This document shows, one piece after another, positions 44,781 to 53,265 of a stretch of DNA of 64,000 nt (the first letter of the stretch is position 1; the number at the start of each line of letters is the position of its first letter). The notes below the pieces were generated by a model. That model did no database searches. It had not been told where the DNA came from and worked only from the letters and a program-made list of their open reading frames with translations. Origin of the DNA: CAMYLY01 sp036397755 (GTDB taxonomy: Bacteria > Gemmatimonadota > Gemmatimonadetes > Gemmatimonadales > GWC2-71-9); the NCBI GenBank assembly GCA_036397755.1, contig DASWII010000066.1, positions 47,415-111,414 of the forward strand. The letters run 5' to 3'. Made by a program: the position numbers and the translations under genes.

Positions 44781-45053
44781 ATGACTGACACCCCAGAGAG
44801 AGAGTCGCTGGTGTGCGTAGCCGATGTCGAGATTGACGCGGTGGCGCCTGCCGGTTCGGGATTCGTGCTGTCGGGTCGGGGGAGGGACGGGGCGGACTAC
44901 CGTCTCGAGGTGACGCTCGAGATGCCGATGAACTCCAAGACGCGGGCCGTGGTGGCCGAACTGCTTTCGCAGTCAGACTTTAGGCTTTTCCGTCAAGCAC
45001 GGCCTTCCTTGCGCGGCGGACCCCCGTCTCGCAAGAATGCGGCGGCGGGGTAG
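44781..45053 (+). CDS. Small protein of unknown function
   Basis: 90 residues from the ATG at 44781, preceded by GGCGGAG. The frame is open upstream to 44484 but overlaps the zinc-ribbon gene on the other strand; the downstream ATG is preferred. Two to three beta strands (SLVCVADVEIDAVAPAGSGFVLSG, YRLEVTLEM) and a basic end. No domain recognised. Confidence 0.5.
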   Translation: MTDTPERESLVCVADVEIDAVAPAGSGFVLSGRGRDGADYRLEVTLEMPMNSKTRAVVAELLSQSDFRLFRQARPSLRGGPPSRKNAAAG

Positions 45054-45185
45054 CGCCGACAAACTTGCGTAACTGATTACAACTAAACGTTTTACGCTGT
45101 AGCTCGGTCTTTCTGACGCGGCTTGACTCGGCGCGGCCGACCCGCTAATCTTGCCCCCCACTCATCGTCATCCCCAGGAGTATCC

Positions 45186-45593
45186 ATGGCCGAGCTCGGT
45201 GGCTCGCAGATATCGGCGCTTCTCGAATCAGTCCCGGGGATCGCCAAAGTGCTCAGAAGCCCCGTGGCGGACGCGCTCGTGGCGATGATCCGAGCTGGAG
45301 CGGGTCTGGACGAGTTCCGGCTCGCGGACGTGGACGAGCTTGTCCAGTACTCGGTTCGCCGCGGGCTGATCTCCGCCGATGAGGGCGAGCGTGTGACCGC
45401 CGAAGTGAAGGCCGCGGGTAAGGGTCGGGTTCGTGGCGCCAAACCGACTGGGCGAGGTCGCAGCAAGTCCGGCCAATCCTCCAAGCCTGCTGCCGCGAAA
45501 GTGCCGCGCCCCGGCAGGCGAGCTCCGGCGAAGAAGAGGCCGGCAAAGGCCACGAAGACCGCGACCCGACGAACGGCAAACAAGCGACGGTAG
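45186..45593 (+). CDS. Protein with histone-H1-like basic tail
   Basis: 135 residues from the ATG at 45186 with AGGAG spacing 7 bp upstream. Residues 1-75 are helical and acidic/neutral (SALLESVPGIAKVLRSPVADALVAMIRAGAG, LADVDELVQYSVRRGLISADEGE). Residues ~80-135 are Lys/Arg/Ala/Pro-rich, with several PAK and AKK patches like the tails of bacterial H1-like proteins. It may bind nucleic acid. A regulated chromatin-like or RNA-binding role is only an inference. Confidence 0.6.
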   Translation: MAELGGSQISALLESVPGIAKVLRSPVADALVAMIRAGAGLDEFRLADVDELVQYSVRRGLISADEGERVTAEVKAAGKGRVRGAKPTGRGRSKSGQSSKPAAAKVPRPGRRAPAKKRPAKATKTATRRTANKRR

Positions 45594-45652
45594 CTTGGGA
45601 TGGAGAAGCCCCTTGGCGGAAGTGGCGTCTCGAGGAGTTGACGTGAATCGGC

Positions 45653-46510
45653 ATGCCTGACGCTGTTCATCGATTTGCCGAGGCGCTCCGAGGCGTCTTG
45701 CGCGAGGACACTTCGCGCGGCGTCGAAGATCAGTGGGAGTCGGTTGACCTCGATGCTCTCGGATGGTCGGCACTGTTGGAGGCGTGGCAGCAAGATGCGC
45801 CTGCTTGGGAGACCACGCTGGATGAGGTCGACGGTTTGCTCCTGCGCCTGCTCGACCGCCTACCTGTGTTAGTGCGCGACGCGTCCGGTCCGGTTGCCCA
45901 CATTGAGATGTTCCGCATTCCACAGCTCGAACGACTCCAGCACGCGACGGCCGCGGCGCTGGTTTCTCAACGGTTCGGGCCGGCCGGGCTCGTGACCGTC
46001 GTCAAAGATGCGCTGGCGCCGCTGGCGCGACGGTATTTCGCGTTTCTGGCCTTGGCGGAGCATCATCCCAAGCGCGAATGGCCGGTGTTCGAGCGCTATC
46101 TCGTCCCAGAAGCACACCATGCGTTTGTCGGAACGGCCGCCGAAGCAGCGCGATTCTATCCGGAGAAGAAGGCCGCGATGTTGCTCATGCGGCTGTTCGA
46201 CGAGGTCCGTGAGGACCTACACCTCAGAGAGTTCCTCGCCCCGCGAATCCTCCGCTCGTTGTACGTACTGAACGACCCGATCACCCTGGGATTCCTTCGG
46301 GGTCTGCTGGTGGCCGGCCACACGCATCAGCACCCGGCGCACTGCGAAGTGACGCAGGCGCTGGTGATCGTGCGGCGGTTGACGGGACGGGTGGAACCCA
46401 GCAGCAAATTCCCGGAGGGGAGCGAGCGGGCACGCGACGTTCAGGTTCGCGGGGCGGAGCACGCGTTGCGACGCGCCACCGAGGCGCTCGAGCCGGTCGC
46501 GGTGATTTGA
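45653..46510 (+). CDS. Protein of unknown function, mostly helical
   Basis: 285 residues. Predicted mostly alpha-helical from the pattern (LDALGWSALLEAWQQDAPAWETTLDEV, FRIPQLERLQHATAAALVSQRF, PEKKAAMLLMRLFDEVREDLHLREFLAPRILRSLY). It has no membrane segment or signal peptide. I recognise no family. Located 59 bp after the H1-like gene and convergent with a secreted-protein gene at 46523. Confidence 0.5.
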   Translation: MPDAVHRFAEALRGVLREDTSRGVEDQWESVDLDALGWSALLEAWQQDAPAWETTLDEVDGLLLRLLDRLPVLVRDASGPVAHIEMFRIPQLERLQHATAAALVSQRFGPAGLVTVVKDALAPLARRYFAFLALAEHHPKREWPVFERYLVPEAHHAFVGTAAEAARFYPEKKAAMLLMRLFDEVREDLHLREFLAPRILRSLYVLNDPITLGFLRGLLVAGHTHQHPAHCEVTQALVIVRRLTGRVEPSSKFPEGSERARDVQVRGAEHALRRATEALEPVAVI

Positions 46511-46522
46511 GACGCCGGTGAA

Positions 46523-47119
46523 CTAGCGGCGGTACACGCGGCGCAACACCGCCGTGCCACTGCCGGCGAACGTCGAATCGAACAACAGTGCTCCACCGGC
46601 CGGATCATACTGCCCGACCCACTGCGTCGAGTCTGGATCCCAGGTGAACGTGATCATCCGAGAGGCCCGATCCCACTCGCCAGGAATCCACCGGCCGTCC
46701 GGCAGTCGCCGCCACTGCGCGGTCCCCCCCCGCACCAGGAGGAGCTCAATGAGATCCCGGACCGCGAGCGGAGAACCCCGCCAACGTCCCTCGAGCGGCC
46801 GCGCAAGGACATCCTGGTGGGCCATGGTGACCACCGCACCCTCAGCGGTCTCAACCAACAGCCGGTCCATCGCGAACCGGAACGTCACCGTGAACGACGA
46901 GTCTCCCCAGGTCAGCAGCGAGTCACCCCGAACCTCGAAGTGCAGTGGCAGCGAGTCGTTGACGACGAGCATTGTGTCGGCATAGAAGTCGAACGTCAGG
47001 GGGCGTCCCTCATGGGTTCCGACCCAACGGGTGAGTAAGGCCGCCGGCGCCTGGGCGGTGGCACTGGCGGCACCAGCGAGGGCCAGCACGCCCGCCACTG
47101 TGAGAGATCGAATCCACAT
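46523..47119 (-). CDS. Secreted beta-rich protein of unknown function
   Basis: 198 residues from the ATG at 47119. Signal peptide (1-23, AASATAQA), then a short lipocalin-like or beta-barrel-like series of strands (LTFDFYADTMLVVNDSLPLHFEVRGDSLLTWGD, MITFTWDPDSTQWVGQYDPAGGALLFD). A short GTAVLRRVYRR end. The open frame upstream has no signal sequence, so the downstream ATG is preferred. Function unknown. Confidence 0.6.
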   Translation of the reverse strand: MWIRSLTVAGVLALAGAASATAQAPAALLTRWVGTHEGRPLTFDFYADTMLVVNDSLPLHFEVRGDSLLTWGDSSFTVTFRFAMDRLLVETAEGAVVTMAHQDVLARPLEGRWRGSPLAVRDLIELLLVRGGTAQWRRLPDGRWIPGEWDRASRMITFTWDPDSTQWVGQYDPAGGALLFDSTFAGSGTAVLRRVYRR

Positions 47120-47192
47120 ACCACCATTGTACACCCGCCGGCGCGGAGGGGAACACCGGGTGGTGGCGGTCCAGGGGTCGTTATCTTGACCC

Positions 47193-47816
47193 ATGGCCTC
47201 AACGAAACACACCAGCTCACATTCGGCGTTGAGCGATCGGGCCGCCGCGTTGGGCCGGTTTTTCCAGCGTGCCGGCGAAGCCCCACGGCTGATGGCGTAC
47301 GACGAAGATCTTGGGTGTCCGCTCGATCACGCGCTGTCGGCGATCGAGTGGACCATTGCCGTGGGGATCCTGGCGGAGTCTGACCTGCTCCACGCGGCCC
47401 GGCTCGGGCCGGAGTCAGCTGCGGCCGTTGTGGAACGGCAGCGCGAAGGGCGCCGGGTATTTGTGTACTTGGGACCTCGCATGGACGCTCCTCCGGTAGA
47501 CGCCATGGAGGGCGCGATGCTGTACGACCAACCCGGCGTTCGTGCCTACGAGTTTGCCCAGCGCGCGAGTGCAATGGGGCATTTCCTCCGTGCCACCCAA
47601 GGGGTTGGGGCAATGCTCTCCCTCCTCTCGCGACGCGCACCGCAGCTGCTCCACGTTCGACGCTGGTTGAGTGAGGTGTTTGGGGCACCGTTGCCGGAAG
47701 GGTCCAAGACGCTACTCGCAGGATGGTTCGCGACCACGGGTGGCGGCTTGCTCTTTGCGCCGGTGTCGGTCGGTGAGCCCTATCAGTACATCGAGGTCGG
47801 TCGCGAGCCTTCGTGA
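47193..47816 (+). CDS. Protein of unknown function, possibly helical
   Basis: 207 residues from the ATG at 47193. A Ser/His-rich start, an Ala/Leu-rich helical middle (LDHALSAIEWTIAVGILAESDLLHAARLG, GVRAYEFAQRASAMGHFLRATQGVGAMLSLLSRR) and a beta-like end (GGGLLFAPVSVGEPYQYIEV). No signal peptide. No domain recognised. Followed by a gene-free stretch carrying a putative RNA. Confidence 0.45.
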   Translation: MASTKHTSSHSALSDRAAALGRFFQRAGEAPRLMAYDEDLGCPLDHALSAIEWTIAVGILAESDLLHAARLGPESAAAVVERQREGRRVFVYLGPRMDAPPVDAMEGAMLYDQPGVRAYEFAQRASAMGHFLRATQGVGAMLSLLSRRAPQLLHVRRWLSEVFGAPLPEGSKTLLAGWFATTGGGLLFAPVSVGEPYQYIEVGREPS

Positions 47817-47965
47817 CGGTTTTGCCAGTGTGGAGTCGCTGTGTCTTGGGCGATTACACAATTCCACACGGGAGTGGAAAGCGCGGGTGACCCCCCAGTT
47901 TCGAGGGTCGTCTTGTCCACATGAGTATCGACACAAGGTGACGTAACCCAAAGAAACATCGGCGC
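47817..47965. other. Gap upstream of the putative RNA
   Basis: About 150 bases with no gene. A GACCC...GGGTC stem (about 47896-47913) may terminate the preceding gene, but there is no T-tract. Nothing else recognised. Confidence 0.3.
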
Positions 47966-47993
47966 TTGCGCGCTCGGATCCGACCCCTACATT
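47966..47993 (+). promoter_or_regulatory. Promoter of the putative non-coding RNA
   Basis: TTGCGC (47966-47971) and TACATT (47988-47993) with a 16-base spacer. The expected start is about 48000. No open frame of the right kind follows. Confidence 0.4.
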
Positions 47994-47999
47994 ACGTGA

Positions 48000-48412
48000 T
48001 GTGTGCAGAAGGGGCGGGGCTCGTCTCTGCCGAATCTGTGACAAGGTCCACCGGAAGAATTCCGGGGAGGAAGCCCACAATTAAGGTTGGGGCGACCGAC
48101 GATCCGGGTAGCTGCCTTCTGGGGACTGGCAAAGCCAGTCGCGTGCTTTGCCCGCGTCGATGTGGCGCCTCGACGTGCAGTGTGGGAGATCGGTCCGCGA
48201 CTCGATCGACCCGCAGCGCCCGCAGCGGTGAACCATGTGGCCCGGCCAGGCTGCATGGGGATGGAAGCCGGAGCTCTCGACCGCCCTCCCGCGGGGAATC
48301 AACCTCGGCGGCGGTGAGAAGAAGAACAGCGGGAGTCAATCCCCTGGCTCCGGGTAGCCGATGCGATAGGCGGCCTGCCATCCTCCGGGATGCGCAGGCC
48401 GCCTGTGTTTTC
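48000..48412 (+). ncRNA. Putative structured non-coding RNA of unknown class
   Basis: A ~410-nt gene-free stretch with a promoter at its 5' end and a strong rho-independent terminator at its 3' end, in the plus orientation, opposite rtcB. It holds many perfect hairpins: CCGGAA-GAA-TTCCGG (48051-48065), GACTGGC-AAA-GCCAGTC (48124-48140), CGTCGA...TCGACG (48154-48174), GATCG...CGATC (about 48188-48207) and CCATG...CATGG with inner TGGCC-CGGCCA (48234-48260). I see none of the hallmarks of tmRNA, SRP RNA, 6S RNA or RNase P RNA. A small open frame (48087-48317) lacks coding features. Class unknown. Confidence 0.45.
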
Positions 48413-48413
48413 T
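48368..48413 (+). terminator. Rho-independent terminator of the putative RNA
   Basis: AGGCGGCCTGC (48368-48378) pairs with GCAGGCCGCCT (48394-48404), extended by CATCC/GGATG, then GTGTTTTCT. The T-tract is only on the plus strand, so it serves plus-strand transcription. The T-tract overlaps the rtcB stop codon. Confidence 0.8.
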
Positions 48414-49851
48414 ACCCCTTCACGACGCCAATCGGCTCCAGTCGGGCCACCTTTCGACCGATCCCGGCACCGTGGACGACGTCGACCACCTGGCGCACGT
48501 CCTTGTACGCCTCGGGCATCTCCTCGTCCACCGTCCGCCGGCTGGCGGCCCGCACCAGGATTCCGCGGTCGGCGAGTTCCTGAGCGATGTTGCGGTGCCG
48601 GGCCACGCGTTTTGCCTGCGTCCGGCTCATGCGGCGGCCGGCGCCGTGGCACGTGGAGGCAAAGGTCTCCGCGCTCGCGGTGGCGGTGCCCAGCAGCACA
48701 TAGGAGTAACGGCCCATGTCGCCGGGGATCAGCACGGGTTGTCCCAGGTCGCGGAAGCGCGCGGGAAGCTCCGGGTGGTGCGGTGGGAGAGCCCGCGTCG
48801 CGCCCTTGCGATGCACACAGAGGTTGCGGCGCCGGCCGTCGACCTCGTGCTGTTCGATCTTGGCAATGTTGTGCGCCACGTCGTACACCAAGTTGATGCC
48901 CTCGGCGACTTCGGGCCCGAAGACGCTCGCGACACTCCTCCGCACGTAATGCGACATGAGTTGACGGTTGGCGAATGCGTAGTTCGCCGCGGCGCTCATG
49001 GCCCCGAGGTACCGCTTCCCTTCGGGGCTTTCAATTGGCGCGCAGCAGAGTTGCTTGTCGGGAAGGTCGATGTCGTAATCGCGGGCGGCTTGGACCATCA
49101 CGTCCAGGTAGTCGTCACAGACCTGATACCCGAGGCCGCGCGATCCCGAGTGAATGAAGAATGTGACGGTACCGACCTCGAGGCCCAACAGCGAGGCCGC
49201 GTCCGGGTCGAAGACCTCCGCCACGTGGCCCACCTCGACGAAGTGATTGCCGCTTCCGACCGTCCCCAGCTGCCGCAGACCTCGCTGCTTCGCGCGCGCG
49301 CTCACGGCATCGGGATCGGCGGGCAGAGTCCCGCGGGCTTCGGTGGCCTCTAGGTCGGCTTCGTGTCCGTATCCCTCGGCGATGGCCCAACTGGCTCCCT
49401 GCGACAGGACCGCCTCGAGCTGATCCGCGGACAGTTTGAGATCCGATCGAGCGGCACCCACGCCTGAGGGAATGTGTCGGAACAGGTGGTCGAGGAGCCG
49501 TTCCAGTCGCGAGCGCACTCCCGTCACGTGCAAGGGTGACGTGAGCAATCGCACGCCGCAGTTGATGTCGTAACCCACGCCCCCCGGGGAAATAACTCCG
49601 TTGCGCTCGTCGAACGCCGCGACGCCGCCGATCGGAAAGCCGTAGCCCCAATGAATGTCGGGCATCGCGATGGACGGACCAACGATGCCCGGGAGATGGG
49701 CGACGTTGACGACCTGTGATAGCGCCTGGTCACCCTCGATGTCACGCATGAGAGTGCTGTCGGAGAAGATGAGACCGTCCGTGCGCATGCCGCCGAACCG
49801 CGGCACGCTCCACCGGTACTCATCCAACCTCTCGACGCGGATATCGCTCAT
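48412..49851 (-). CDS. rtcB: RNA ligase RtcB
   Basis: GTP-dependent ligase that joins a 2',3'-cyclic phosphate or 3'-phosphate end to a 5'-OH end. 479 residues, typical of bacterial/archaeal RtcB. Metal-ligand cysteine in VGYDINCGVR (about residue 98), histidines in GSGNHFVEV and FFIHSGSRGLG, and the guanylylated histidine in CHGAGRRMSR (about residue 410) are all present. The gene is downstream of archease (34 bp), its activator, as in archaeal-type systems; no RtcA is seen. Its 3' end faces the putative RNA. Confidence 0.96.
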   Translation of the reverse strand: MSDIRVERLDEYRWSVPRFGGMRTDGLIFSDSTLMRDIEGDQALSQVVNVAHLPGIVGPSIAMPDIHWGYGFPIGGVAAFDERNGVISPGGVGYDINCGVRLLTSPLHVTGVRSRLERLLDHLFRHIPSGVGAARSDLKLSADQLEAVLSQGASWAIAEGYGHEADLEATEARGTLPADPDAVSARAKQRGLRQLGTVGSGNHFVEVGHVAEVFDPDAASLLGLEVGTVTFFIHSGSRGLGYQVCDDYLDVMVQAARDYDIDLPDKQLCCAPIESPEGKRYLGAMSAAANYAFANRQLMSHYVRRSVASVFGPEVAEGINLVYDVAHNIAKIEQHEVDGRRRNLCVHRKGATRALPPHHPELPARFRDLGQPVLIPGDMGRYSYVLLGTATASAETFASTCHGAGRRMSRTQAKRVARHRNIAQELADRGILVRAASRRTVDEEMPEAYKDVRQVVDVVHGAGIGRKVARLEPIGVVKG

Positions 49852-49885
49852 GGAGCGAAAGATACCGGCGGGTGGGGGCAGGCCT

Positions 49886-50299
49886 TCACAGGTCCAGGAG
49901 CACGGTGGCCATCCACCGCTCGGCCGAACGGCGGACCTCCAGGCCGTGTCGCGTCACCGCCTTGACTTCGGGTTGGGGCAGATGACGGCCGGCGCTCAGA
50001 GCCTCGACCCAGAGCGCGCCCTCCAATTCGACCGCCGATGCGTGCGAGACCACCAAGTGACTCGGGGCCTCTCCCTCCGCCGAGAACCGGTAGAGGACCT
50101 CGCGGAGCAGACCCAACAGCAGCTCGTCAGGCGTGTCCGCACGAAGTGAGATGCGCACGTGCTGCACAGGGGATACGGGGCTTGACCCCACCAACAGCTC
50201 GCGCATCGCGCGAGCGCCGTCCTCGAACAGCTCCTCCAGAGAGGGCGCTTCGATCCGCAAGCGGAGATCCGCGGTGTGGGGCAGGAATTCGTACGTCAT
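49886..50299 (-). CDS. Archease, RtcB activator
   Basis: 137 residues from the ATG at 50299. Characteristic FLPHTADLRLRI near the N-terminus (the HTAD motif) and RISLRADTPDELLLGLLREVLYRFSAEG in the middle, ending in the conserved short acidic C-terminus (ATVLLDL). Archease stimulates RtcB guanylylation and turnover. It is directly upstream of rtcB in the same direction. Frame extends upstream without homology, so this ATG is used. Confidence 0.9.
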   Translation of the reverse strand: MTYEFLPHTADLRLRIEAPSLEELFEDGARAMRELLVGSSPVSPVQHVRISLRADTPDELLLGLLREVLYRFSAEGEAPSHLVVSHASAVELEGALWVEALSAGRHLPQPEVKAVTRHGLEVRRSAERWMATVLLDL

Positions 50300-50362
50300 T
50301 GTTTGGACGCGGGTAACGTGTTTTCGGTACGGCGGATCGGTGAGGGAACCGCAAGTTGCATC

Positions 50363-50596
50363 ATGCCAGGGCTCCGGGTCGATCACCGGCCGTTGTCGCC
50401 CGCCGACCGGGCGGTCGTGCGTGACGCGGAACGCACGATCAGCGCGGCGGTGTGCGGGCTCATGTTGCTCGGTCTCCATCAGGGGGGGCCCGAGGCGGCC
50501 ACACTCGTAGCGGCCGTGCGGCGAGAACTCCGTCGCGTGTGCGGCCTGTTGTCGAGGCTCGAAGGCGCTTCGATCGACGACGGCGCCTCATGGTGA
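50363..50596 (+). CDS. Small protein of unknown function
   Basis: 77 residues from the ATG at 50363. An Ala/Leu/Arg-rich helical hairpin (PADRAVVRDAERTISAAVCGLMLLGL, PEAATLVAAVRRELRRVCGLLSRLEG). No family. It overlaps the end of the YhaM-like gene on the other strand by 9 bp. An earlier in-frame start (50276) overlaps archease and is less likely. Confidence 0.4.
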   Translation: MPGLRVDHRPLSPADRAVVRDAERTISAAVCGLMLLGLHQGGPEAATLVAAVRRELRRVCGLLSRLEGASIDDGASW

Positions 50597-51595
50597 ACGA
50601 CCCTCACCATCCTGGACACCCCAATCGCTCGAACCGCGGTAGACCCGTCGATGGTCCAGAGTCCACTGCGGGGTGGAGAACTCCCCGTGCGCGAACTGCT
50701 CGGGATCGCGCAAGACGTCGACGAAACTCGTCGTCTTTGCCGAAGCAATGTCGGCCCAATGGAGTACGTCCGCTTCCAGTGTTGCCGGTACGACCGGACT
50801 CCCAAACTCGAGCCGGCCGTGGTGACTGAGCACCAGATGGAGCAGCATATCCCGCTCGGCATCGGTGCAAGGGTGCGGCACGGTCTCGCGCAGTCGGTTC
50901 TCCAGCATCAGCGCGCCGAGCGCGACGTGCCCGATCAGCCGCCCCCGCTCGGTGTAGCGGAACATCCCATCCCAACGATACGTCTCGAGCTTGCCGATAT
51001 CGTGAAGCAGCGCGCCGGCGAGCACAAGATCCGGATCGGCGCCAGACGTGCGGGCAATAGTGCGCCCGATCGCGGCGACCTCGACCGTGTGCTTGAGAAG
51101 CCCGCCGAGCATGGCGTGATGCCCGCGGACAGCCGCTGGACACTGCTCGTAGGCGTGGCGAAACGTGTCAGCCTCGTAAAACGCGTCGAGTACCGCCCTG
51201 AGGCGGGGCTTCGCAACGTCCCGCCGCCACGCGTCGAGGACTTCCCAGAACCGGTCCACGGATCCCACCGACGGCAACAAGTCACCCCAGTCGATGCTCT
51301 CCGGAGTCAGCACGCGCAGCGACAGAACCGTGAGTTGACGACGATCCCGGTACAGGCTCACGTGTCCCTGTGTCATCACGACGTGGCCCGCGCGGATGCC
51401 GCGGACAACTTCCTGTCGGTGGGGCCAAAACGGTTCAGATTCGAGTGCACCGGTACTGTTCCCCAGGGTGAGCACCGTGTACGGGTCACCATTCGCTTGT
51501 CTCCGCTGGCGTACTTCCCGCACGAGCAGGGGTGCGTTGACTCGGTCCCCTTCTTCGAGCGCGGGGAGATCGACGAGCGTAGTCATGGAATGCAT
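50588..51595 (-). CDS. YhaM-like 3'-5' exoribonuclease (OB-fold plus HD domain)
   Basis: 335 residues. N-terminal OB-fold-like part (~20-110: VREVRQRRQANGDPYTVLTLGNSTGALE, then HVVMTQGHVSLYRDRRQLTVLSLRVL). The C-terminal HD domain carries LLKHTVEVAAI, ALLHDIGKLETY, and HLVLSHHGRLEFGSPVVPATLEA; the metal-binding His/Asp pairs are intact. This is the architecture of YhaM-type nucleases. Together with RtcB and archease it makes an RNA-processing block, though the gene is separated by a small plus-strand gene. Confidence 0.85.
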   Translation of the reverse strand: MHSMTTLVDLPALEEGDRVNAPLLVREVRQRRQANGDPYTVLTLGNSTGALESEPFWPHRQEVVRGIRAGHVVMTQGHVSLYRDRRQLTVLSLRVLTPESIDWGDLLPSVGSVDRFWEVLDAWRRDVAKPRLRAVLDAFYEADTFRHAYEQCPAAVRGHHAMLGGLLKHTVEVAAIGRTIARTSGADPDLVLAGALLHDIGKLETYRWDGMFRYTERGRLIGHVALGALMLENRLRETVPHPCTDAERDMLLHLVLSHHGRLEFGSPVVPATLEADVLHWADIASAKTTSFVDVLRDPEQFAHGEFSTPQWTLDHRRVYRGSSDWGVQDGEGRSP

Positions 51596-51631
51596 GTAGG
51601 CCCCGGGCTACGGTTGACTGGTCCGACCGAC

Positions 51632-52648
51632 CTAGGCCGTCTCAAAGAGGTGGCCTTTGGTCTCGAGCCGATAGGCCATGGCTTTGAGGCGGGCAACGCG
51701 CAGCGCCATCGGGGGATGGGTCGCCAGGAGGTCGGCGACGAACCCCTGCTTGTGCGTGAGACGACGTCCGAGCGGATCCGCGATGCAGAGGTGTGCGGTT
51801 CCTCGCTTGATGCTCTTGGTGGGACTCGATTGGGCCTCGATCTTCTCCAACGCCGACGCTAAGGCGGCGGGGTTGCGTGTAAACTGGGCTGCCGATGCGT
51901 CGGCCAGAAGTTCGCGCTTGCGGCTGACGGCGAGGGCCAGGAGCCGAGACACCACGGGTGCGAGAATCATCGAGATGAGCCAGAACACCAGCACCACCGC
52001 TGCGAGTCCCCCACCCCCTTTGCCCCGGGACCGTCCGGATGAGCGACCACCCCCCGATCGCAGCACGCGCGCTGTGCCGTCGGCAATGATGGCGAGCGTT
52101 CCGACGAGCGCCGCCAGGAGGGTCATCAGCCGTACGTCTTCATTTCGGACGTGGGCCAACTCATGGGCCACGACGGCCTGGAGCTCGTCGCGATCCAGGG
52201 TCTCCAGCAATCCTTGCGTGACGGCGATGTGGGCATCCGTGGTGTGGATGCCGGTCGCGAACGCGTTCGCATCTTTGTCGGGCACGATCCAGATGGACGG
52301 CCGTGGCAGACCTGACGCGATCGCCATTTCCTCGACCGTGTTGACGTACCGCTGTTCGTGCTCGCTGGACGGATTGACGAGTTCCCAGGCACCAGTGGCC
52401 CAGAGCACCTGCTTTGGGCCGCGGCGCCAGGACGTGCCGACCAGGATGACCCCCAGCAACGTGGTCCCGAAGCCGAACCACGGAATCGTGTGACGATAGC
52501 TTCCAGGCGGCGCATGCTTTGTGGTCAAGTAAAACCCGACGTCGCCGCCGAATCCGATCCAGGCGAAGAACACCACGAAGACACTCACTAACGCCAGGGA
52601 CCGTCTCCGATTCGCTCGCTGCTGTTCGAAGAGATTGCTGCTGCTCAC
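51632..52648 (-). CDS. M48-family membrane metalloprotease (HtpX-like)
   Basis: 338 residues. GTG at 52648 overlaps the LemA stop (GTGA). Two N-terminal hydrophobic segments (~18-65), a zinc motif AVVAHELAHVRNEDV (HExxH about residue 160), two later hydrophobic segments and the third-ligand region SRKRELLADASAAQFTRNP. Membrane protease for damaged membrane proteins in the family. An open frame extends upstream across LemA but is not coding. Confidence 0.9.
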   Translation of the reverse strand: MSSSNLFEQQRANRRRSLALVSVFVVFFAWIGFGGDVGFYLTTKHAPPGSYRHTIPWFGFGTTLLGVILVGTSWRRGPKQVLWATGAWELVNPSSEHEQRYVNTVEEMAIASGLPRPSIWIVPDKDANAFATGIHTTDAHIAVTQGLLETLDRDELQAVVAHELAHVRNEDVRLMTLLAALVGTLAIIADGTARVLRSGGGRSSGRSRGKGGGGLAAVVLVFWLISMILAPVVSRLLALAVSRKRELLADASAAQFTRNPAALASALEKIEAQSSPTKSIKRGTAHLCIADPLGRRLTHKQGFVADLLATHPPMALRVARLKAMAYRLETKGHLFETA

Positions 52649-53235
52649 TCGTCCTTCTTGCGCGACAAATCGACCTGGGGCACTTCGCGCTCCGCCTCCG
52701 CGACGATCTCCCAGAGTTCCACCTGTGTTGCCTTCGCGAACCCCGCGACCAGGTTCCATGGGAACTGCTGCTGTTTGACGTTGTAGCTCGTCGCGGTGTC
52801 GTTGTAGAGCTGTCGGGCAAACGCCACGCGGTTCTCGGTCGACGTCAATTCCTCCTGCAGACTGGTCACATTGGAGGTGGCCTTGAGGTCGGGATAGCGT
52901 TCCACGACCACCGCCAGCCTGGAGAGCGCGCCGCCGAGAACAGCCTCGGCGGCAGCGAGTTGCTTGAGCCCGCCCGTGGGTGACGCGTCTGCCTGGACCT
53001 TCACGGCTTGGTTGCGTGCTTGTATGACGGCCTCGAGCGTCTCGCGCTCGAACTCCATGGCGCCCTTCACCGCCTGGACGAGGTTGGGAATCAGGTCATG
53101 CCGGCGCTTGAGCTGCACGTCGATCTGCTTCCACGCGTTGAGCGTCTGCCCCTTCAGGTCGATGAAGCGATTGTAGGCTGCGATGGCCCATCCGACGACC
53201 ACCACGAGGAGAACAAGAAAGATGAGGGTGCCCAC
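52645..53235 (-). CDS. LemA family protein
   Basis: 196 residues. One N-terminal membrane helix (MGTLIFLVLLVVVVGWAIAAYN), then the coiled-coil LemA core (LNAWKQIDVQLKRRHDLIPNLVQAVKGAMEFERETLEAV, YPDLKATSNVTSLQEELTSTENRVAFARQLYND). GTG start. Its stop overlaps the HtpX-like start, a frequent pairing in bacteria. Role unknown beyond envelope association. Confidence 0.92.
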   Translation of the reverse strand: MGTLIFLVLLVVVVGWAIAAYNRFIDLKGQTLNAWKQIDVQLKRRHDLIPNLVQAVKGAMEFERETLEAVIQARNQAVKVQADASPTGGLKQLAAAEAVLGGALSRLAVVVERYPDLKATSNVTSLQEELTSTENRVAFARQLYNDTATSYNVKQQQFPWNLVAGFAKATQVELWEIVAEAEREVPQVDLSRKKDE

Positions 53236-53265
53236 GGCGCACTCCTTCCTGAGGATGCCCGAAAT

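Noticed and set aside
48087..48317. A 76-residue plus-strand open frame inside the putative RNA
   Set aside because: It starts inside a series of perfect hairpins, shows no known domain and its residue mix is typical of non-coding GC-rich DNA.
48000..48413. Idea that the structured stretch is tmRNA, SRP RNA or 6S RNA
   Set aside because: No tRNA-like ends or tag frame, no GGAAGGNAGCA-type SRP loop, and no 6S central bubble pattern.
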